DNA of 64,000 nucleotides from Streptomyces sp. TBY4 (GCF_024213195.1 NZ_JANAVF010000003.1:395420-459419); one strand, 5' to 3'; positions 19,603 through 28,001 are shown, counted from the first letter of the stretch. Made by a program: numbers and translations. The notes: generated by a model not told the origin, from the letters alone.

Positions 19603-20813
19603 CGCTGGTTTCCGTTCCGGGAGGTCGTGGTGGTGTCGGTGTCGTCGGTGCGGGCGCCGTGCATCCAGGCCACGTAGTCGTGGAGCTGGTCGGCGGTGAA
19701 GGCGGAGAGCTGGGCGTTGCGGGCCGAGGCGGCGGGGCCCTCGGTGTGCCAGAGCTTGATGCTCTCCCGGGCGAGGAGCTGGATCTTCCCGGTGCGCTCG
19801 CGCCGCTCGGCGTTGAACTTCTCGAAGCGCAGGGGGAGTTCGGAGGTGTCGCAGTCGAGCAGGTCGCCGAGGATCACGGCGTCCTCCAGGCCCTGGCAGG
19901 CGCCCTGTGCCACGTAGTGGAGCATCGGGTGGGCCGCGTCGCCGAGCAGGACGACCCGTCCGTCGGTCCAGTCCTCGACCGGGTCCCGGTCGACGAGGAC
20001 CCAGGACTTCCACCCTTCGCCGAGGGCGAGCAGCCGCTGTGCGTCGGCGCCGAGCGAGCCGAACTCGCGGCGGATGTCGCCGGCCGAGGCGGGCACTCCG
20101 GCGACCGTCTCGGTGGCGTTGTTGTGGCTGCTCGCCGCGAGGTTGAGGTACTTGCCGCCGGCGATCGGGTAGTGCACGAAGTGGCAGCCGGGGCCGGTCC
20201 ACCAGGTCACGGAGGTGAGGTGGCGCAGGTCCTCGGGGATCTGCTCCATCGGGATGATCGCCCGGTAGACGGTGATCCCGGAGTTGCGGGGCGCGCCGTC
20301 CCCGACGAGCTGGCCGCGGATGGCGGAGTGGATGCCGTCGGCGCCGATGACGGCGTCGCCGGTGATGCGCTCGCCGCTCTCCAGGAGGACCGAGGCGCCG
20401 TAGGCGTCCTGCTCGTAGCCGGCGGCGGGTGCGGAGCCGCGCAGTTCGATGTTCTCCGAGGCCAGGCAGGCCTCCAGCAGCTTGGTGTGGAGTTCGGCGC
20501 GGTGGACGACCGCGTACGGGTTCCCGAAGCGCTCCCGGTAGGTGTCGGTCAGGTCCATGCTCACGACGTGTTCGCCGGTGACCCCGTCCATGAAGCGCAG
20601 CTCGTCCATGAGGACGGCGGTGGAGCGGACGGTCTCTCCGAGGCCGAGGCGGTCGAGGGCGTGGATTCCGTTGGGGGCGAGCTGGATGCCCGCTCCGATC
20701 TCGGCGAACTCGGGGGCGCGTTCCAGGACGAGTGCGGTGTGTCCCTGCCGGGTGACGGCGAGGGCCGTGGCCAGTCCGCCGATTCCGCCACCGACGATGA
20801 TGAGCTTCGACAT
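19599..20813 (-). CDS. Flavin-dependent aromatic hydroxylase (salicylate/3-hydroxybenzoate hydroxylase type)
   Basis: 404-residue class A flavoprotein monooxygenase. The motifs are GGGIGG at the N-terminus, the DG motif VIGADGIHSAIR and the GD motif VVLLGDAAHPMLHYVAQGACQGLEDA. These enzymes hydroxylate phenolic or aminobenzoic acids with NAD(P)H and oxygen. In cremeomycin the comparable CreL hydroxylates 3-amino-4-hydroxybenzoate. Its ATG shares one base with the stop of the adenylating enzyme gene (TGATG), and its stop overlaps the CreE-like start. Substrate inferred to be the aminoaryl acid of this pathway. Confidence 0.87.
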   Translation of the reverse strand: MSKLIIVGGGIGGLATALAVTRQGHTALVLERAPEFAEIGAGIQLAPNGIHALDRLGLGETVRSTAVLMDELRFMDGVTGEHVVSMDLTDTYRERFGNPYAVVHRAELHTKLLEACLASENIELRGSAPAAGYEQDAYGASVLLESGERITGDAVIGADGIHSAIRGQLVGDGAPRNSGITVYRAIIPMEQIPEDLRHLTSVTWWTGPGCHFVHYPIAGGKYLNLAASSHNNATETVAGVPASAGDIRREFGSLGADAQRLLALGEGWKSWVLVDRDPVEDWTDGRVVLLGDAAHPMLHYVAQGACQGLEDAVILGDLLDCDTSELPLRFEKFNAERRERTGKIQLLARESIKLWHTEGPAASARNAQLSAFTADQLHDYVAWMHGARTDDTDTTTTSRNGNQR

Positions 20814-22405
20814 CAGACCTGCTCCTGAAGGGATCGGGCGGCGGGGGCGCCGGAGGTGAGCAGCCGGGCGAGTTCCAGGCGCTTGATCTTGGTGGTGGCC
20901 GTCTGCGGAAGGTCGGACTGGCGCCACTGCACGGGCTCGCCCATCTGCGGGAGGCCCGAGACGGCGGACTGCCAGGCGTCCATGTCCAGCGGCTTGTCGT
21001 CCTTGGTGCATACGACGGGGATGGCGCGGCCGTTCTCGTCGGGGATGATGATGACTTCGGCGAGCTCGTCGAGCCGGGTGAAGAGGGTGTCCTCGGCGGC
21101 GAGGGTGGAGCCGAAGCCCTCGATCAGGTCGACCTCGCGGTCGAGCAGGTGCACGCAGCCCCACTTGGTGCGGTAGCCGACGTCGCCCATGCGCCACCAG
21201 CCGTCGTTGACCTGCTTGTCGTAGCGCTCCTGCTCGCCGAGGTAGGTGACGATCCGGCCGTCGCTCTTGACCTCGATGAAGCCCGGGTTCGTCTCGGACG
21301 GCGGCAGGCCGTTGCGGCTGACGACGCGGACGTCGGTCATGCCGGGGAAGGGCATGCCCACGCAGCGGCCGTCCGCGTCGAGGCCGCGGCGCTTGGAGAA
21401 GGAGCGGGCCACGGCGGGGCCGATCTCGCTCTGTCCGTACAGCTGGCCGAAGACCGGGGCCTTGCGGCGGGTGGCGGCCAGGAGCCGCTGCACGGTCCGC
21501 GGGTGGATGGCGTCGAAGGTGCTGCTGAAGAGCTTCACGTTCGCCAGCGGGCCGCGCGGGTCGTCGGCGAGCTCTTCCCACTCCATGAAGGAGTTGGGGT
21601 GGGCTTCCAGGATGCCGGGGCGGAGCTGGGAGAAGAGGTCGGCGGCCCGCTTGGGGTCGCCGTCGGCGAGCACCACGATGGGGAAGCCGCGGAAGAGGGA
21701 GATGGCCAGTGCGGTGATGAGCCGCGAGTGGACGAAGGAGACGTGCATGGCGATGGTCTCGCGGCCCGGGAGCAGCGGCCTGGTGATCAGGGCCTGCGGC
21801 AGGTAGCGGGCCTGCAGGGTGTGACCGGTGTGGACGGCCAGCTTCGGGGTGCCCGTGGTGCCCGAGGTGTGGGTGATCAGGGTCGGGTGGTCCGCCGGCA
21901 TGGTCACGGAGGGGACGCGCGGGACCCCGGCGAGGGAGGCCAGCTCGGTCGCCTGCCGGTAGCTGCCGGAGGTGAGCAGGACCTGCTCGGCCTCGGTGAA
22001 CACCGAGTCGGGCAGCTCGGTCTCCAGCTTGTCCTGGTCGGTGAGGAGGTACGGCTGGTCGGTGCGGCGCACGAGCTCGGCCACGGTCTCGCCGTCGAGC
22101 TTCGGCGACAGCAGTACCGGTACGGCGCCGATGCGGGCCACGGCGCAGGCCAGGAGGGTGATGTCGAAGCCGTCGGACTTGTAGACGACCACGCGCCGGC
22201 CGGGGCGGACCTTGGCGGCCCAGAGCCGGGAGGCGAAGTCGTCGATCAGGTCGGCGACTTCGGCCACGGTGGCCCGGCGCCCCAGGGCCGGGGCGATGTC
22301 CAGGTCGTGGTCCAGGATCACCACGTTCGTCGGGTGCTTCTTGGCGGCCCGCTCGAAGAGCGTCCCGAGCCGGATGCCCTTGTTGCCTATGCGCTGCAGA
22401 ATCAT
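20813..22405 (-). CDS. ANL adenylating enzyme, candidate diazotase or acyl-CoA ligase (CreM/AvaA6-like role)
   Basis: 530-residue full-length ANL enzyme: P-loop THTSGTTGTPK (about residue 180), QLYGQSEIGP, WWRMGDVGYRT and a C-terminal Lys in TTKIKRLELARLL. Enzymes of this superfamily (CreM, AvaA6) use ATP and nitrite to diazotise aromatic amines, and the position in one operon with CreE/CreD-like genes makes that a prime hypothesis. Ordinary aryl- or acyl-CoA ligation is the alternative and cannot be excluded from sequence. It is preceded at 65 bases by the SRPBCC gene. Confidence 0.78.
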   Translation of the reverse strand: MILQRIGNKGIRLGTLFERAAKKHPTNVVILDHDLDIAPALGRRATVAEVADLIDDFASRLWAAKVRPGRRVVVYKSDGFDITLLACAVARIGAVPVLLSPKLDGETVAELVRRTDQPYLLTDQDKLETELPDSVFTEAEQVLLTSGSYRQATELASLAGVPRVPSVTMPADHPTLITHTSGTTGTPKLAVHTGHTLQARYLPQALITRPLLPGRETIAMHVSFVHSRLITALAISLFRGFPIVVLADGDPKRAADLFSQLRPGILEAHPNSFMEWEELADDPRGPLANVKLFSSTFDAIHPRTVQRLLAATRRKAPVFGQLYGQSEIGPAVARSFSKRRGLDADGRCVGMPFPGMTDVRVVSRNGLPPSETNPGFIEVKSDGRIVTYLGEQERYDKQVNDGWWRMGDVGYRTKWGCVHLLDREVDLIEGFGSTLAAEDTLFTRLDELAEVIIIPDENGRAIPVVCTKDDKPLDMDAWQSAVSGLPQMGEPVQWRQSDLPQTATTKIKRLELARLLTSGAPAARSLQEQV

Positions 22406-22470
22406 CGTCTCGCCGTTCTCAAGTCAGTGGTGCAAAAGGTCAGTTGATGTGTGGGGTGGGGGTGGTGGGC

Positions 22471-23007
22471 TCAGGCCGTCTTCTCGATGACGGGCCTGAC
22501 GCGCTCCAGGGTCTCGGCGAGGTCGCCGGTCACCTTCTCGCCCCACTCGGCGAAGAACTTCTGCTTGGCGTCGGCGTCCATCTCGGCGGTGATGCCGACG
22601 ATCCCCTCCGTGGCGGTGCCCATCCGGAAGTGGTGCGTGAGGAGGCTGCCCGCGCCCTCGGCCTCGATGGAGAAGCCCCAGACGCTGTCCTGCTTCACAC
22701 CCGAGCTGTTGTGCATGGCCCACTGGAAGGTGCGGCCGACCTCGGCCTCGACGACCTCGGCGTAGGTGGTCCACTTGCCGCGCACCACGGGGGCCCAGGA
22801 GACGACGTCCTCGCTGCGCTCGTTCTCTCCGCGGAAGACCGAGCCGACCGCGCCGGGTGCGCCCGTGGTCCACTCGCCGCCGAGGCACTCGGGGCTCCAC
22901 TCGCCGCTGCGGGCCAGGTCGCTGACGACCGCGTACACCTGGGCCGGGGTGGCCTGGACGTGGATCTGGGCCCGCGACCCGAAGAGGGGCGTCTGGGTCT
23001 CGCTCAT
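22471..23007 (-). CDS. SRPBCC (START-like) family protein
   Basis: 178-residue helix-grip protein of the polyketide cyclase/dehydrase type: AQIHVQATPAQVYAVVSDLAR at the N-terminus, GEWSPEC, and a C-terminal amphipathic helix. It binds hydrophobic ligands; in clusters such proteins act as cyclases or carriers, but many have no known reaction. AGGAGG sits 8 bases before ATG. First gene of the nitrite-forming operon, with an untranslated leader of about 100 bases from the predicted promoter at 23116-23144. Confidence 0.8.
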   Translation of the reverse strand: MSETQTPLFGSRAQIHVQATPAQVYAVVSDLARSGEWSPECLGGEWTTGAPGAVGSVFRGENERSEDVVSWAPVVRGKWTTYAEVVEAEVGRTFQWAMHNSSGVKQDSVWGFSIEAEGAGSLLTHHFRMGTATEGIVGITAEMDADAKQKFFAEWGEKVTGDLAETLERVRPVIEKTA

Positions 23008-23110
23008 GGAACTGGCCTCCTGGAAAGTCCTGTGGCTGTTTCGAATGGCTGTGGCTGTGGCTGTGCTGCTTCGGCTGTCCCGGTTGTTGTTCTCTCCGTT
23101 CCGGCCGATG

Positions 23111-23170
23111 ACTGAACCATACAGTTCAGTTCAGTTGAACGCAACGGTTCAGTTCAGTTGGACCTAGACT
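23111..23170. promoter_or_regulatory. Shared operator copy 2 in the divergent SRPBCC/tetR promoter region
   Basis: The first 29 bases (23111-23139) are identical to copy 1. The leftward promoter reads -35 TTGCGT (23144-23139), 17-base spacer, -10 TATGGT (23121-23116). A second GTTCAGTTCAGTT run (23147-23159) lies just before a rightward -10-like TAGACT (23165-23170) for tetR. A repressor bound here would control both directions, the usual layout for an autoregulated TetR gene. Confidence 0.8.
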
Positions 23171-23209
23171 GGTGTTCCCACAGCCACCGCCGAGGACCAG
23201 GGGATCGAC

Positions 23210-23866
23210 ATGAAGCCGCGTACTACGGCAGAGCAGTTGCCCGCCGTCCCCACCGGGATCCGTGCCGCGCGCAAGCGCCAGGCCATCCTGGAGGCGGCCC
23301 GCACGGTGTTCCTGCGCGACGGCTTCGGGGCCGGCGTCGACCTGCTGGCCGCCGAGGCGGGGGTCTCCAAGGTGACCGTCTACAACCACTTCGGCAGCAA
23401 GGAGAACCTCTTCAACGCCGTGATCGGGCAGACGCTCGACGAGGCGCTGGAGAGGGCCCAGTCGGTGATCCAGGCCAAGCTCGCCGAGTCCGACGACATC
23501 CGCACGGACCTGGTGGAGGCCTGCCGCACCTGGGTCGCGGGCCTGACCTCCCCGGAGGTGCTGGCGCTGCGCAACGTGATCGCGGGGGAGCGGCACCGCT
23601 TCCCCGAGCTGGGGAGCGCCTGGCAGGAGGAGGGCCCGGGCCGCCAGCACGCCGTACTGGCCACGGCCCTCGGCCGCCTCAACGACCGCGGCCTGCTCCG
23701 GATCCCGGACATGGAGCTGGCGGTCCTCCAGCTCTCGGGCCTGGTCCTCTCCCCGCACCTGGTCTACGGCGTCTACGGCACCGCCCTGGACGCGGACCTG
23801 GCGGAGCGCCTCGTACAGGGCGGCGTGGAGATGTTCCTGAACCAGTACGGCGCCGACGACAAGTAG
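23210..23866 (+). CDS. TetR family transcriptional regulator (candidate cluster regulator)
   Basis: 218 residues. The N-terminal helix-turn-helix covers about residues 20-65: RQAILEAARTVFLRDGF, then GVSKVTVYNHFGSKENLF. The C-terminal domain resembles TetR_C/AefR-like ligand-binding domains. ATG has AGGGG 7 bases upstream. It is transcribed away from the nitrite operon across operator copy 2, so it is the best candidate for binding all three shared operators. The ligand is unknown; a pathway intermediate, nitrite-derived species or the product are reasonable guesses. Confidence 0.9.
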   Translation: MKPRTTAEQLPAVPTGIRAARKRQAILEAARTVFLRDGFGAGVDLLAAEAGVSKVTVYNHFGSKENLFNAVIGQTLDEALERAQSVIQAKLAESDDIRTDLVEACRTWVAGLTSPEVLALRNVIAGERHRFPELGSAWQEEGPGRQHAVLATALGRLNDRGLLRIPDMELAVLQLSGLVLSPHLVYGVYGTALDADLAERLVQGGVEMFLNQYGADDK

Positions 23867-23890
23867 GACCGGCCGCGCTGCGGCCGGTCC
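23866..23890 (+). terminator. Hairpin at tetR stop
   Basis: 11-bp perfect stem (23866-23876 with 23880-23890), loop GCT, starting within the stop codon. There is no T-tract, so termination strength is uncertain. The rest of the 238-base gap to 24105 shows no gene or clear site. Confidence 0.5.
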
Positions 23891-24104
23891 TGGGTCCTGT
23901 CGTCGAACTCCGGGCTGCGCCCAAGGCAAGCCCGGCCGACGCCCTCGCCGACGCCCTCGCGAGGCAGCCGCTTCGGCGGACAGATCCTGGCAGCCATCCG
24001 TACAGAGGTAATTGGCCGTATCTCGACTGCCCTTCCACGATCCCGACCGGCTTACTGATGCTCCCGCGCCGCGCGGGTGGATACGACGACAGCACGGGGG
24101 GGCC

Positions 24105-24698
24105 ATGGATCACACAGGCGGCTTCGGCGTACCACCTGGGGCTCCGCCACCGCTTCCGCCCCAGCCACCGCCCCAGCCGCAGCAGCCTCCCCAGATACCG
24201 CCGATGCCGCTGCCTCCGCGCAGGGGCAAGCCGCTGGAACTCCGGGTCCGGCGGCAGATCCTGTGGGTGGGGTCGGCGGCCGTTCCGCTGCGCAATGTCA
24301 CCTGGGTCGAAGCGTTCAGGCTGAAGCCCGCCTGGGGCATGTTCACCGTCTTCTTGCTGCTGCTGGGCCTCGCCGTCTTCGTCCTTCCCCGGACCGACCT
24401 CTCGGACGAGGGCGGCGGCCTCGGCGTCCTCCTCCTGGTGCTCCTGGTCGTCGTCGGCGCTGTCGTGCTCTCGTCGCGGAAGCCGGTGCTCGTCGTCGAG
24501 ATGAACAGCGGTTCCAGGGTGGTACTGACCCTGCCGAGCGTGGATGAACTGCGGCAGATCGCCGGGCAGATCGTGTACGCGATCGACCACCCGGAGTACG
24601 AGTTCTCCGCCGTACTCGAGCAGCACAACACCACGAACAACTTCGGTTCCGTCGTCAACATGAACGGCGGCAAGGGAAACACGGGGATCAGGCTATGA
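24105..24698 (+). CDS. DUF6232-type small membrane protein
   Basis: 197 residues: a Pro/Gln-rich N-terminus (about 1-40), a RRQILWVGSAAVPLRNVTWVEAFRLKP block typical of the DUF6232 family, two adjacent hydrophobic segments (about 80-125) separated by a short acidic loop, a VVEMNSGSRVVL strand, and a C-terminal TTNNFGSVVNMNGG tail. No biochemical role is known. The tail motif recurs at the N-terminus of the next gene, which overlaps this one by 4 bases (ATGA). Confidence 0.7.
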   Translation: MDHTGGFGVPPGAPPPLPPQPPPQPQQPPQIPPMPLPPRRGKPLELRVRRQILWVGSAAVPLRNVTWVEAFRLKPAWGMFTVFLLLLGLAVFVLPRTDLSDEGGGLGVLLLVLLVVVGAVVLSSRKPVLVVEMNSGSRVVLTLPSVDELRQIAGQIVYAIDHPEYEFSAVLEQHNTTNNFGSVVNMNGGKGNTGIRL

Positions 24699-25045
24699 GC
24701 GACACGACGAACAATTACGGAGACGTCGTCAACATGCACGGCGGCGAGAAGAACATCGGCATCAGCCATGGCCCCGTCGTCCACAACGACGGCACCGCTC
24801 AGGACGCCGAGCTCCGAGCCGCCGTGGCAGAACTCACCCGGCTCCTCCAAGACCTGCGCCCGGAGCTCACCCCGGAGCAGGCCCGGACCGTGGAGGACGT
24901 CCTGCCCGCGCTCGCCCCCGACCGGGCCGCCCTGCGTGAGCGCGGCATGATCCTGGCATCCGTCTCGCAGCTGGCGGCGACCGTGGGCGAGGTCGGCCGA
25001 CCCGTCGTGGAGGCGGTGGGGCGGCTGCTCGCGCTGCTGGGCTGA
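24695..25045 (+). CDS. DUF5955-like small protein sharing a motif with its upstream neighbour
   Basis: 116 residues. The N-terminal TTNNYGDVVNMHGG followed by NIGI closely repeats the C-terminal tail of the upstream membrane protein. A charged helical region (about 35-70, ELRAAVAELTRLLQDLRPEL) and a hydrophobic C-terminal helix follow. It resembles actinobacterial DUF5955 proteins. The shared motif suggests that the two co-translated proteins assemble through like strands; no function is known. Confidence 0.65.
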   Translation: MSDTTNNYGDVVNMHGGEKNIGISHGPVVHNDGTAQDAELRAAVAELTRLLQDLRPELTPEQARTVEDVLPALAPDRAALRERGMILASVSQLAATVGEVGRPVVEAVGRLLALLG

Positions 25046-25069
25046 CGGCTCCTTGTCCGGCCCCCCGGG

Positions 25070-25978
25070 TCAGGCCTCGTAGCGGCCGAGGCGGTCGTGG
25101 GCGTAGTCGTCGAAGGCCTGGTCGACCTCCTGGGCGGTGTTCATGACGAACGGGCCGCTGCGGACCACGGGTTCGCCGATCGGCTCGCCGGACAGGAAGA
25201 GCAGGTCGGCGCCGACCGGGCCGCCCTCGACCCGGACGCTGTCGCCGTCGTGCGCGAGGACGGCGAGGTCCCCGTCGGTGAGTTCCTCCGCGCCGGCCCT
25301 CCCGCTGCCGGACAGGACGTACACGGCGGCGCTGCGGCCCACCGGCGCGGGGAGTACGGCGGCGGCGCCCGGGGCCACCGACGCGTGGACGACGGTCACC
25401 GGTACCCCGGTCCGGAAGGGTCCGGTCACCCCGAGGGCCGTGCCCGCGAGGACCTTGAACCAGGAGCCGTCGAGCCGGCGCACCACCGGGATCTGCCCGG
25501 CGTCGCGGTTCTGGGCGCGCGGGCGGAGTCCCTTGAGGGAGCCGGGCAGGTTGATCCAGATCTGCAGGTGGTGCTGGAGGCCGCCCGCATCGCGGAAGGC
25601 CGCGGTCGGCTGCGCCGAGTGCAGTACGCCCGCGCCGGCCGTGAGCCACCGCGCGCCGCCGGGGCCTGTGACGCCGTGGCCGCCGGTCGAGTCGGCGTAC
25701 TCGATGTCCCCGTCCAGGACGTACGTGAGGCTCTCGAAGCCGCGGTTCGGGTGCTCGGCGGCGCCCCTGGGCTCGCCCGGGCCGAGGTCCAGCGGGCCGG
25801 TCTGGTCGACCGCCAGGAAGGGGTCCAGCTGCGGGATGCGGGGGGTGGGGAAGGCGCGGCGCACCGGGTACCCGTCGCCCTCCAGGGCGCGGGCCGGCTG
25901 AAGCACGTCGACCACGGAGCGGCTCGCGGTGGCGGCGGCGTCGGTGGCGATGTCGGTTGCGGAACCCATCGTGGTCAT
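25070..25978 (-). CDS. Pirin family protein (cupin, quercetinase-like)
   Basis: 302-residue bicupin. The N-terminal cupin has metal-binding residues in EHPNRGFESLTYVLDG, followed by GAGVLHS and a QIWINLP strand; the C-terminal cupin follows from about residue 200. Pirins can be iron-dependent flavonol or catechol dioxygenases or redox sensors. Its promoter contains operator copy 3, so it is probably co-controlled with the nitrite genes. It could cleave or protect against catechol-type intermediates, by inference. Confidence 0.87.
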   Translation of the reverse strand: MTTMGSATDIATDAAATASRSVVDVLQPARALEGDGYPVRRAFPTPRIPQLDPFLAVDQTGPLDLGPGEPRGAAEHPNRGFESLTYVLDGDIEYADSTGGHGVTGPGGARWLTAGAGVLHSAQPTAAFRDAGGLQHHLQIWINLPGSLKGLRPRAQNRDAGQIPVVRRLDGSWFKVLAGTALGVTGPFRTGVPVTVVHASVAPGAAAVLPAPVGRSAAVYVLSGSGRAGAEELTDGDLAVLAHDGDSVRVEGGPVGADLLFLSGEPIGEPVVRSGPFVMNTAQEVDQAFDDYAHDRLGRYEA

Positions 25979-26026
25979 GATGCCTTCTCTCTCTTGGTGG
26001 TCCGACGTCGTTCTGCCGGCCCCCCG

Positions 26027-26065
26027 ACTGAATGAACTATACAGTTCAGTTCAGTTATCGCGCAA
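26027..26065 (-). promoter_or_regulatory. Promoter with shared operator, copy 3 (pirin)
   Basis: TGAAC (26033-26037), TATACA spacer and GTTCA (26044-26048), extended by GTTCAGTT to 26056, repeat the core of copies 1 and 2; the left side differs (ACTGAATGAAC). On the minus strand it sits in a promoter with -35 TTGCGC (26065-26060), 18-base spacer and -10 TATAGT (26041-26036). It lies in the 246-base gap between pirin and the divergent FMN reductase, so it may influence both. Confidence 0.78.
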
Positions 26066-26224
26066 GACCACCCCCGCGCCGACAGCTGACAGATACGTCC
26101 TCGCGCGCTTGAAGGCGAACCGCCCGTACGGACAGACTCCCGCTCATCCCCCCCCGACCTCCTTCGCGCGGGCCTGCCGGGCACGGCGTTCACCGCACAT
26201 GTCACCTCCACGGAAGAGAAGCTC

Positions 26225-26806
26225 ATGCCCGATCTCAAGATCCTGGCCATCTCCGGCAGCCTGCGTGCCGCCTCGCTCAACAGCGCCCTGGTGCGCGCCG
26301 CGCAGAAGTTCGCCCCCAGTGGCCTGTCCATCGAGATCTACGAGGGCCTGCGCGACATCCCCCCGTACGACTCGGACCTCGACGGCGACACCCCGCCGGC
26401 CGTCGCGACGGACCTGCGCCGCCGCATCACCGAGGCGGACGGCCTGTTCATCGCCACCCCCGAGTACAACTACGGCATCCCCGGCGTCCTGAAGAACGCG
26501 CTGGACTGGGCGAGCCGCGCGGTGGCCCCCGCGCCGGCCTCCTCGCTCGCCGGCAAGCCGATCGCGATCGCGGGCGCCGCGCCGACCAACTTCGGTACGG
26601 TCCGTGCCCAGCTCGCGCTGCGCCAGTCCTTCCTGTGGACGGACTCCAAGGTCGTCGGCAAGCCCGAGCTCCAGATCTTCCGGGCCCACGAGCGCTTCGA
26701 CTCGTCCGGCAACCTGACCGACGAGACCACCGTCGACCTGCTCGTCCAGCTGCTCGACGCCCTCGCCGTGAAGATCCGCGAGACGCAGGCCGCCGCGGCC
26801 GTCTGA
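26225..26806 (+). CDS. NADPH-dependent FMN reductase
   Basis: 193-residue flavodoxin-fold reductase with the FMN phosphate loop SGSLRAASLN near the N-terminus and the PEYNYGIPGVLKNALDW signature. It reduces FMN (or azo/quinone substrates) with NADPH. GGAAGAGAAG precedes ATG. It is divergent from pirin across operator copy 3, so it could belong to the same regulon and supply reduced flavin; the rightward promoter itself was not recognised. Confidence 0.9.
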   Translation: MPDLKILAISGSLRAASLNSALVRAAQKFAPSGLSIEIYEGLRDIPPYDSDLDGDTPPAVATDLRRRITEADGLFIATPEYNYGIPGVLKNALDWASRAVAPAPASSLAGKPIAIAGAAPTNFGTVRAQLALRQSFLWTDSKVVGKPELQIFRAHERFDSSGNLTDETTVDLLVQLLDALAVKIRETQAAAAV

Positions 26807-26873
26807 TCCCCACGTCCGTCTGATCCCCACGACGGATCCCTGCGTCGGATTCCCACGTCCGATCCCCCCATCT

Positions 26874-26914
26874 CCGAAGGGCCGCTCTCCCCCGCGCGGC
26901 CCTTCGGTCTTTCT
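26874..26914 (+). terminator. Terminator after the FMN reductase gene
   Basis: 12-bp perfect stem (26874-26885 with 26896-26907) followed by TCTTTCT. The 66 bases before it hold degenerate GATCCCCACGTCCG-like tandem units that begin near the stop codon. No gene lies between 26807 and 26999. Confidence 0.8.
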
Positions 26915-26999
26915 GCGTCCGCACCCCTCCCGCCGGGGAGTTGACGAAGCCTCCTCCGGGCCCTGCGCCCGGGCCGGGGCCGCTTGGGAGGATCGGGCC

Positions 27000-28001
27000 A
27001 TGCGTGCAGCCTTCATCGAAGAACTCGGTCCTGCCGAGAACATCCGCTACGGCGAGATCGACCCTCCGGCCCCGGGCCCGACGGATGTCCTGGTCGAGGT
27101 AGAAGCGGTATCCGTCAACCCGGTCGACACCTTCGTGCGGTCGGGCCTCTTCCGCACCCCGGTCGAGTTCCCGTTCGTCATCGGCCGCGACCTCGTCGGC
27201 ACGGTCGTCTCGGCCGGTCCCGGAGCCCCGGGCTTCGCCGTCGGCGACCGGGTCTGGTCCAACAGCCTCGGCCACGGGGGCCGCCAGGGCGCCGCCGCCG
27301 AGCGGGCCGCGGTCCCGGCCGACCGCCTCTACCACCTGCCCGCCGGGGTGGACCCGGCGGAAGCGGTCGCGCTGGTGCACCCCGCCGGCACCGCCTACCT
27401 CGCCCTGTTCACGCACGGCCGGGTCCGGGCCGGCGAGACCGTGCTGATCGCCGGAGCCGCCGGGAACGTGGGCAGCGCCCTCGTCGTCATGGCCGTCGAG
27501 GCGGGCGCCCGGGTCATCGCCACCGCCTCCGCGCGCGACGCCGAGCACTGCCGCTCGCTGGGCGCGGCCGCGGTCCTCGACTACCGGGACCCCGAACTGG
27601 CCGACCGCATCCGCGAGATCAGCCCGCGGGGCATCGACGTCCACGTGGACACCTCCGGTACGAACGACCTGACCGGCGCCGTCGACGTGCTCGCGCACCG
27701 GGGCCGCATCGTGCTCCTCGCCGGTGCCCGCTCCCAGCCGGTCCTGCCCGCCGGGGCGCTCTACATGAAGGACGGCTCCATCGTCGGCTTCGTCATCTCC
27801 CACGCCACCACGGCGGAGCTCGCCGAGGCCTCCGGGGCGATCAACCGCCTGATGGAGAGCGGCCGGCTGCGCGCCCGCTCCGTCGAGCGGGCCTCCCTGG
27901 CGGAGGGCGCCCGGACCCACCGGCGCATCGAGGACGGGGAACTGCACGGCAGCCGCGTGGTGCTCCTGCCGAAGGCCGCGAACGGCCCGACCGGGACCTG
28001 A
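27000..28001 (+). CDS. Quinone oxidoreductase-like MDR protein
   Basis: 333-residue zinc-independent medium-chain dehydrogenase/reductase: N-terminal GroES-like domain (VSVNPVDTFVRSG, IGRDLVGTVV), and an NADPH-binding Rossmann domain with IAGAAGNVGSALVVMA. The catalytic zinc Cys is absent, as in NADPH:quinone oxidoreductases. It stands alone downstream of the terminator and is followed by an MFS exporter at 55 bases. Membership of the 9.9-26.8 kb cluster is uncertain. Confidence 0.87.
   Translation: MRAAFIEELGPAENIRYGEIDPPAPGPTDVLVEVEAVSVNPVDTFVRSGLFRTPVEFPFVIGRDLVGTVVSAGPGAPGFAVGDRVWSNSLGHGGRQGAAAERAAVPADRLYHLPAGVDPAEAVALVHPAGTAYLALFTHGRVRAGETVLIAGAAGNVGSALVVMAVEAGARVIATASARDAEHCRSLGAAAVLDYRDPELADRIREISPRGIDVHVDTSGTNDLTGAVDVLAHRGRIVLLAGARSQPVLPAGALYMKDGSIVGFVISHATTAELAEASGAINRLMESGRLRARSVERASLAEGARTHRRIEDGELHGSRVVLLPKAANGPTGT

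Noticed and set aside
26807..26870. GATCCCCACGTCCG-like units as attachment site or repeat element
   Set aside because: Short, degenerate, directly before a terminator and not repeated elsewhere in the window; no integrase nearby.
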